Below are positions 59,099-64,000 of a DNA stretch of 64,000 nucleotides, one piece after another. The stretch is from positions 62,001 through 126,000 of the forward strand of contig CAVROA010000020.1 in assembly GCA_963722715.1 (NCBI GenBank), written 5' to 3'. The translations under genes were made by a program, and so were the position numbers. Under the pieces are notes generated by a model, which saw only the letters and a list, made by a program, of their open reading frames with translations, was not told where the DNA came from and did no database searches. Each line of letters starts with the position of its first letter. The first letter of the stretch is position 1. This DNA is from DASQGA01 sp963722715. GTDB taxonomy: Bacteria; Actinomycetota; Thermoleophilia; Gaiellales; Gaiellaceae.

Positions 59099-61105
59099 AT
59101 GCCGCTCCTAGGCCGGGCCGCCCTCCTCGTCGCTCTCGGGCTCGTCCTCTACGCCACCCTTGCGGGTGCCTATGCGGCGTGGCGGGGGCGCCGACGGCTC
59201 CTGGAGTCGGCTCGCAATGCCTTCCTCGCCTCCTTCGGAGCCGCTGCGGTCGCCGGTCTTGTCTTGGTCGCCGCCCTGGCCCGCCACGACTTCTCCTTCG
59301 CCTACGTCGCCGACCACACGAGCCGCGAGCTTCCGCTCGGCTATGCGCTCGCGGCCTTCTGGGGCGGCCAGCAGGGCTCGCTGCTCCTGTGGTTCCTCGT
59401 CTTGACCGGGCTCGTCTCGGCCGCGCTCGCGCTGAACCCCCGGCTCACCCGCGAGGTCCTGCCCTGGACGGTCCCGATCGGGGCCGGCATCGCCTCGTTC
59501 TTCGCGTTGCTCCTCTGCTTCGTCGCGTCCCCGTTCGTGACCCAGGCCGCGCCCGCGGACGGCGCCGGGCTGAACCCGAGCCTCCAGAACCCGTACATGC
59601 TGGCGCACCCGCCGCTCCTCTATCTGGGCTATGTGGGGCTAACGGTGCCGTTTGCGTTCGCGATGGCAGCGCTTGCCTCGGGCCGCGCGGACGAGCGCTG
59701 GATCGTAGCGACTCGGCGGTGGACGCTTGCCGCATGGACGTTTCTGGGCGTTGCAATCCTGCTCGGCGCGAAGTGGGCCTACGAGGAGGTGGGGTGGGGC
59801 GGCTGGTACGCGTGGGACCCGGTCGAGAACGCCGCCCTGATGCCATGGCTCGTCGCGACCGCGTTCCTCCACTCGGTGATGATCCAGGAAAAGAAGAACA
59901 TGCTCCGCGTCTGGAACTCGGTGCTCATCGCGCTCGCTTTCGGGCTATCGATCTTCGGCACCTTTCTGACCCGGAGCGGCGTCCTGAACTCGATCCACAG
60001 CTTCACGGAGTCGTCGATCGGCCCCTGGTTCATCGGGTTCCTCGCGCTCGTCGCGGCCGGCTCGGCGGGACTGATCATTTGGCGGCTGCCACTTCTGCGT
60101 TCCCGGACGAAGCTCGAGTCGCTCGTGTCGCGCGAGGCGGCCTTCCTCTACAACAACCTCTTCCTCGTTGCGCTCGCCCTGACCGTTCTCTGGGGAGTCG
60201 TCTATCCGCTGGTCTCGGAGGCGGTCCGGGGCGTGGCGGTGACCGTCGGAGCGCCCTACTACAACTTTTTCGCAGTCGCTTTCGGACTCCCGGTCATCCT
60301 GCTGATGGGCATCGGACCGCTGGTGGCGTGGCGGCGGGCATCGCTTCGCTCGCTCGCCGCGCAGCTCGCGTGGCCTGCGGGCGTCGCGCTCGCGGCGGGA
60401 ACGATCCTCGTTCTGGCCGGTGCCGGATCGAGCCCGGCCGGCCTCGTCGGCTACACCTTCGCCGCCTTCGCCCTGACGACGATCGTGCAGGAGTTCGCGC
60501 GCGGAACACGAGCACGAAAGGCTCTCGGCGCCTCGAGCTGGCCGTCGGCTTTCTCCCAGCTCGTGGGGCGAAACCGCCGCCGCTACGGCGGGTACGTCGT
60601 GCATGCGGCGATCGTGCTCCTGCTCCTCGGCGCCGTCGGGATCGGCGGCTTCGGGACGACGCGCGAGGCCAGGCTCGCGCCGGGTAGCTCGATGGAGGCA
60701 GGGGATTACCGGCTCGAGCTCCTTGGAACCTCGCAGACGCGCGCCGCGAACGCGCAGGAGATCCGGGCCAGGCTCGCGGTCTCCCGGGACGGGGAGAGCG
60801 TCGGGACCCTGGCGGCGGGCAAGAATCGCTATTTCGCCGAACAGCAGACCTCGAACGAGGTCGCGATCCGCTCCGACCTGCTCCGGGCGGAGGACCTCTT
60901 CGTGATCGCGGACCAGTTCAATGCAGACGGTTCCGTCTATCTGAAGGTGCTCGTGAACCCGCTCGTGAACCTGATCTGGCTCGCCGGACTCGTGTTCCTG
61001 CTCGGATCGTTCATCGCCATGTGGCCGGACGCGCGGGAGCAGCGACGGCTCGCCGGCCGCTTCGCCGAGGCCGAAGCTCGGGCACCGTCGCCGACGCCGG
61101 CCTGA
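59099..61105 (+). CDS. ccmF: Cytochrome c heme lyase subunit CcmF
   Basis: The 668-residue polytopic protein has about fifteen helices and the tryptophan-rich WWD-type segment VGWGGWYAWDPVENAALMPW that binds heme, with AFLHSVMIQEKKNMLRVWNS after it. His residues at the ends of helices (AHPPLLYLGYVG; ATAFLHS) are candidate heme ligands. It attaches heme from CcmE to apocytochromes c. The ATG follows the ccmE stop by 7 bp with GAGGAGC upstream, and its stop overlaps the next ATG as TGATG. The length fits CcmF/NrfE. Confidence 0.94.
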   Translation: MPLLGRAALLVALGLVLYATLAGAYAAWRGRRRLLESARNAFLASFGAAAVAGLVLVAALARHDFSFAYVADHTSRELPLGYALAAFWGGQQGSLLLWFLVLTGLVSAALALNPRLTREVLPWTVPIGAGIASFFALLLCFVASPFVTQAAPADGAGLNPSLQNPYMLAHPPLLYLGYVGLTVPFAFAMAALASGRADERWIVATRRWTLAAWTFLGVAILLGAKWAYEEVGWGGWYAWDPVENAALMPWLVATAFLHSVMIQEKKNMLRVWNSVLIALAFGLSIFGTFLTRSGVLNSIHSFTESSIGPWFIGFLALVAAGSAGLIIWRLPLLRSRTKLESLVSREAAFLYNNLFLVALALTVLWGVVYPLVSEAVRGVAVTVGAPYYNFFAVAFGLPVILLMGIGPLVAWRRASLRSLAAQLAWPAGVALAAGTILVLAGAGSSPAGLVGYTFAAFALTTIVQEFARGTRARKALGASSWPSAFSQLVGRNRRRYGGYVVHAAIVLLLLGAVGIGGFGTTREARLAPGSSMEAGDYRLELLGTSQTRAANAQEIRARLAVSRDGESVGTLAAGKNRYFAEQQTSNEVAIRSDLLRAEDLFVIADQFNADGSVYLKVLVNPLVNLIWLAGLVFLLGSFIAMWPDAREQRRLAGRFAEAEARAPSPTPA

Positions 61106-61459
61106 TGGAGATCGAATTACCGCACGTCCCTGCTCTGGCGGCCGTGCTCGCTCTCGGCTGCGTCCTCTTCGTGGCTCGCGCCCTTCCTGCGGGAGCCCGA
61201 GGCCGTCGACGACCGGATCCGGGTCGCCGGCACGGGCGAGCAGGAGCGGATCCGCCTCGAGGAGGAGCGGGACCGTGCCCTCGCTGCGCTCAAGGAGCTC
61301 GAATTCGACCATCGGACGGGGAAGATCTCGGACGTGGACTACCGCGAGTCGGTGGGGCCGCTTCGCGTGCAGGTTGCCCAGGCGCTCCGGGCCCTCGATG
61401 CCCAGGGCCGTGCAGCGGGCGAGCGCAGCAACGCCGGCGAGGTGCCCGCGCGTGCCTGA
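61105..61459 (+). CDS. CcmI-like membrane-anchored protein, one frameshift
   Basis: ATG overlapping the ccmF stop opens a transmembrane helix (VPALAAVLALGCVLFVARA). A frame change near 61180 joins it to a helical cytoplasmic part with REPEAVDDRIRV, then IRLEEERDRALAALKELEFD and HRTGKISDVDYRESVGPLRV. The EEERDRALAALKELEFDHRTGK pattern (split here) is the CcmI/CycH N-terminal region. Total about 117 residues. In full CcmI a TPR domain would follow; it is missing, so this is a short form. The frame break is probably a sequence error. It overlaps the next gene by 8 bp. Confidence 0.6.
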
Positions 61460-62195
61460 GTGCGTCCACTGCGGGAACGCCTTGGCAGCCGAGAGCCGCT
61501 ACTGCCCCGAGTGCGGTGGCCGCCTCGTCGAGGACGACTCTTCGCGGCTGAGTTTGACGCCTCCGTCGCCGCTGCTCGCGATCGCGGCGCTGGTCGGGAT
61601 CGGCGGGATCATCCTGCTCGCCGGCGCCGTCTGGGCCTGGGGGGTCGTGGCACTGCTCGGGGCAGCCGTCCTCTTTCTGTTCGACCAGTTCGTCGACCGC
61701 CGCGTCGCAGCCAGGGGGCTCGCAGACCTCCGCGGTCGGTTCGCCGCGACACGGGAGTCCGTCGCGCTCAGGTCGCGGAGCCAGATGGGGGTCTTCAGAG
61801 CCCGTCGCGAGCTCGCGGAGCTCCACATCGAAAAGGATCGGATCTTCCGGCAGCTCGGGGAAGCGGTGTATTCCGAGGACGAGGAGGGCATAAAGGCGGC
61901 ACGGACAGCCGTTGACGACATCGTCGAGCGGATCCGAGCCAAGGAGGCCGAGATCGAGACCCTGATCCGAGAAACAGAGGCATTGATCCAGCGTGCGCAG
62001 GCCCCTGTCCAGGAGACCGTCAAGCTCGAGGCGCCGCCTGAGCCGGCGCGCGTGCCCGAGCCCTGGCCGCCACCCGATGAGGGCGACATCCCGGAGCCGC
62101 CACGGCCCTCTCCGGGCGAGCCGGTGCCCCGTCCGGAGGAGCCCGTTCCACCCGCCGAGCCCTCGGAGCCCGGGGTCACGCAACACCGGAACTAA
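61452..62195 (+). CDS. Zinc-ribbon membrane protein with coiled coil and proline-rich tail
   Basis: The 247-residue protein starts with a two-CxxC zinc ribbon (CVHCGNALAAESRYCPECGG, residues 4-23). Two transmembrane helices follow (about residues 40-75), then a long basic helical region with coiled-coil character (RARRELAELHIEKDRIFRQL and later VERIRAKEAEIETLIRETEA) and a Pro/Glu-rich tail. It lies in the cytochrome c maturation unit, overlapping the ccmI-like gene by 8 bp. GTG start. No family is recognised; a scaffold or assembly factor role is a guess from its layout. Confidence 0.7.
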   Translation: MPECVHCGNALAAESRYCPECGGRLVEDDSSRLSLTPPSPLLAIAALVGIGGIILLAGAVWAWGVVALLGAAVLFLFDQFVDRRVAARGLADLRGRFAATRESVALRSRSQMGVFRARRELAELHIEKDRIFRQLGEAVYSEDEEGIKAARTAVDDIVERIRAKEAEIETLIRETEALIQRAQAPVQETVKLEAPPEPARVPEPWPPPDEGDIPEPPRPSPGEPVPRPEEPVPPAEPSEPGVTQHRN

Positions 62196-62218
62196 GCGCT
62201 CGCAGGGGCCGGGAATGG

Positions 62219-62236
62219 TGGCGATCGTCCGCCACT
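62219..62236 (+). terminator. Weak hairpin after the zinc-ribbon gene
   Basis: GTGGCG and CGCCAC pair around 6 nt, extended by a G-T pair, 24 bp after the stop. No T-tract follows directly, so termination is uncertain. Confidence 0.35.
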
Positions 62237-62306
62237 CCTGATAAAAACCTCCTCTTACCTCCCTGAAACAGCGTGCCGGGACCGCAGGGACGACCTTTCG
62301 CCCGGC

Positions 62307-62312
62307 GAAAAT
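62307..62312 (+). promoter_or_regulatory. Possible -10 hexamer of the M23 peptidase gene
   Basis: GAAAAT ends 7 nt before the GTG at 62320. It matches the consensus only loosely. Confidence 0.3.
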
Positions 62313-62319
62313 CACACCG

Positions 62320-63531
62320 GTGTCACGCCCCCGCCGACCCATTACGCTCGTCATCGCCTGCCTCGGGCTCGCCGTGGCGATTCCGGCCGGGGCGCTCGGC
62401 TCACTGTCGGACCGGAAGGACCAGGTCGACGCTCAGATAGCCGCCCTGCAGGCGGAGATCTCCGGTGCCAAGGAAAAAGAGGGCGTGCTCTCGAGTGAGA
62501 TTGAGACGGCCAGCTCGGAGATCGGCTCGCTCGAGGGCAAGATCGGGAGTCTCTCGGCACTCGTGGCCGAGCTCGAGGCCGACCTCGCCGAGCACCGCTC
62601 GCGTCTAGCCCGCCTCCAGGCGAAGTACGAGGAGCAGACGCGCCGGCTCGAATTCCTGGTCGCGCAGCACGAGCTCGCAGAGACGAGACTGGAGGAGAGG
62701 CTCGTCGAGCTTTACCAGACCGGGCAAACGACCGAGCTCGAGATCCTGCTGCAGGTGGCGAGCCTGAACGACCTGATCGAGCAGATCGACTACTTCCGTC
62801 AGATCGGAAACGAGGACCGGCGCATCGTCGACGAGATCAAGGGCGTCCGGGACGCAGTTCGTGTCGCCCGGCGGGAGACCGCGGCGACCAAAAAGGAAGT
62901 CGAGCAGGTCACCGCTGTACTGGCGGAGAAGACCGCCGAGCAGCGAGCCGCACGCGACCAGCTGGTCGCGCAGCAGAGCGCGCTGGTTGCAGCCCGGGAC
63001 GAGCGGCAGTCGCTGCTGGTAAGCGTTCGGGATGAGCGCCACGAGCACGAGGAGGATCTTGGCGCGATGCGGGCGGCTAGCGCTTCCCTTGCCGATCAGA
63101 TCCGTGCTTCGCAAGCGAGCTCGAGCGGGTCGAGCGGGTCGAGCGGGAGCTCCGGCTCGGGCGTCTCCTCGAGCGGGCTCATCTGGCCGGTCTCCGGCCC
63201 CGTGGTCAGCGGCTTCGGGCCTCGCTGGGGCGGCATGCACGAAGGCATCGACATCTCGGTGCCCAACGGCACCGCGGTTCACGCGGCCGCCGGTGGCACG
63301 ATCATCTACGCAGGCGGCATGGGCGGTTACGGGAACATCATCGTGATCGACCACGGCAACGGTCTCGCAACTGCGTACGCGCACCTGTCGGCGATCTGGG
63401 TCGGAGGCGGCTCGGTCTCGCAAGGCCAGGCGATCGCCGCATCCGGCTGCACCGGCCACTGCCTGGGCCCGCACCTGCACTTCGAAGTGAGGGTGAACGG
63501 GAGCCCCGTGGATCCGCTCGGTTACCTGTAA
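62320..63531 (+). CDS. Exported M23-family peptidoglycan endopeptidase with coiled coil
   Basis: The 403-residue protein has a signal peptide (about residues 8-27), a long coiled coil (about 30-260, EnvC/NlpD-like), a Ser/Gly linker (267-285) and a C-terminal lysostaphin-type M23 domain. Zinc ligands are His307 and Asp311 (MHEGIDIS) and His387 in HLHFE; the catalytic His355 is in AYAHLS. All are intact, so it is probably an active cell-wall hydrolase, not an EnvC-type activator lacking ligands. GTG start. It probably cuts peptide bridges during division or growth. Confidence 0.9.
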   Translation: MSRPRRPITLVIACLGLAVAIPAGALGSLSDRKDQVDAQIAALQAEISGAKEKEGVLSSEIETASSEIGSLEGKIGSLSALVAELEADLAEHRSRLARLQAKYEEQTRRLEFLVAQHELAETRLEERLVELYQTGQTTELEILLQVASLNDLIEQIDYFRQIGNEDRRIVDEIKGVRDAVRVARRETAATKKEVEQVTAVLAEKTAEQRAARDQLVAQQSALVAARDERQSLLVSVRDERHEHEEDLGAMRAASASLADQIRASQASSSGSSGSSGSSGSGVSSSGLIWPVSGPVVSGFGPRWGGMHEGIDISVPNGTAVHAAAGGTIIYAGGMGGYGNIIVIDHGNGLATAYAHLSAIWVGGGSVSQGQAIAASGCTGHCLGPHLHFEVRVNGSPVDPLGYL

Positions 63532-63883
63532 GCGGCCGCCCTGTGAACGCGCCAGCCGCCTTCGCGGCTGAACGCTTCTAACGCCGCTAGGCCTCGCGGG
63601 CCTGGCCGCATGAACACCAGGGTCTAGCTCGAGCGCGCCCCGCCGACCCGAATTGCTAACCAAGTGGCCAGTAGATGGTCGGGTCAGATCGCGTTAGCGT
63701 CTGAGTGCCGCCAACTAGCGGGTTGTCGGATGGAGCCGGCCAGGCCTGGCCAGGCTCTTGCGCTACGTCTTTTGCCTTCCCCGACGTAGCGCAGTTGGAT
63801 GCGGTGCAGCCCGCTAGCCGGCGGCCCAGTCGGGATTCATGAAGCCCCTGCTGAGAGCGCAATCGGGAAGAGCGGGGCACCGT
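63532..63883. other. 352-bp intergenic region
   Basis: No supported gene. It holds a short inverted repeat (CTACGTC near 63762, GACGTAG near 63782) and a tRNA-like stretch (GACGTAGCGCAGTTGG) that does not fold into a complete tRNA. Confidence 0.5.
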
Positions 63884-64000
63884 TCACTTGGCGGCTACGT
63901 TCAGCGAGTGGATATCGGGAAGCCCGCGGTGCAAGCCGTCGAGGTCGAAGCCGTAGCCCACGAAGAACTCGTCGGGGACGGTGAAGCCGACATAGCGGAG
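63884..64000 (-). CDS. hpt: Hypoxanthine phosphoribosyltransferase, C-terminal end (start outside window)
   Basis: The last 38 codons read RYVGFTVPDEFFVGYGFDLD, then LHRGLPDIHSL and AAK, matching the C-terminus of HPRT: the aromatic residue in the VGYGFD loop stacks on the purine base, and the DGLHRGLPDI part is the usual end. The enzyme salvages hypoxanthine or guanine with PRPP. Only the tail is visible; the gene runs leftward from beyond the right edge. Confidence 0.8.
   Translation of the reverse strand, partial: LRYVGFTVPDEFFVGYGFDLDGLHRGLPDIHSLNVAAK

Noticed and set aside
62196..62319. c-di-AMP (ydaO-type) riboswitch before the M23 peptidase gene
   Set aside because: Such switches often precede cell-wall hydrolase genes in actinobacteria, but this 124-nt leader lacks the conserved G-rich elements.
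63786..63850. tRNA-like sequence (GACGTAGCGCAGTTGG and following)
   Set aside because: The D-arm resembles a tRNA, but no acceptor pairing, anticodon stem or GTTC T-loop can be formed.
1..64000. CRISPR arrays, rRNA genes, transposases or integrases
   Set aside because: None was seen on either strand.

Overview
The window is a high-GC chromosomal stretch from an actinobacterium. Three things point there: a fused FbiC in a complete coenzyme F420 gene set, a whiA gene, and many leaderless promoters (a TANNNT hexamer 6-8 nt before the start codon). The mix (F420 genes, HemQ, a Ccm-type heme lyase, a trimmed RpoD-like sigma factor, a LexA box of the Gram-positive type) fits a Thermoleophilia/Gaiellales-like lineage, but that placement is an inference. 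No rRNA, CRISPR array, transposase or integrase gene was seen. Two tRNAs are present (Leu-CAG, Gly-CCC).

Layout. 0-3.5 kb: end of a sugar isomerase overlapping xylulokinase, then a convergent M20 amidohydrolase. 3.7-9.2 kb: F420 biosynthesis as two divergent units, fbiC-cofC on the left and cofD-npdG-cofE on the right, with a 13-bp gap between them. 9.2-16 kb: DedA protein, small membrane proteins, tRNA-Leu beside a truncated HEAT/cNMP-binding gene, an amine oxidase, a flippase-like protein, peroxiredoxin and hemQ. 16-24.8 kb: uvrC, a phosphodiesterase, a membrane protein with a cupredoxin-like partner, pruA, ogt and whiA. 25-29.3 kb: lower glycolysis operon gap-pgk-tpiA-gpmI. The 3' end of gap is duplicated before pgk, giving a 23-codon mini-gene whose stop overlaps the pgk start. 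29.3-33 kb: ECF sigma factor, lipoprotein, phosphoesterase, M48 peptidase, DUF3467-like gene. 33-37.2 kb: argS, glpX and a class I fructose-bisphosphate aldolase, all recognisable but full of frameshifts. 37.5-47.6 kb: tRNA-Gly, a CDF transporter, two broken class III cyclase-ATPase-TPR regulators, a knot of gene fragments and one intact, very GC-rich enolase-superfamily gene. 47.7-58.5 kb: cupin, GGDEF/HD-GYP protein, EamA exporter, principal-type sigma factor, a radical SAM gene under a LexA box, a broken GH15 glucanase and a TIM-barrel protein. 58.7-63.5 kb: cytochrome c maturation genes (ccmE, ccmF, a ccmI-like gene), a zinc-ribbon protein and an M23 peptidase. The window ends inside hpt.

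A caution covers much of the annotation. Many genes need one or more single-base corrections to be read through, and where this could be judged most look like a missing base, often in a G/C run. The damage is patchy: 8.84, 10.5-10.6, 20.96-21.4, 30.0-30.7, 32-37.2, 38.7-42, 44.8-46.4, 53.9-56.3 and 61.2 kb. Housekeeping genes such as argS are hit, so sequence or assembly error is more likely than decay. Intact genes between these patches (uvrC, pruA, whiA, gap, gpmI, ccmF) read cleanly.

Functionally the window combines F420 cofactor supply, central carbon flow (glycolysis plus glpX and fba for gluconeogenesis), heme and cytochrome c assembly, DNA repair (uvrC, ogt, an SOS-type radical SAM gene) and nucleotide second-messenger signalling.
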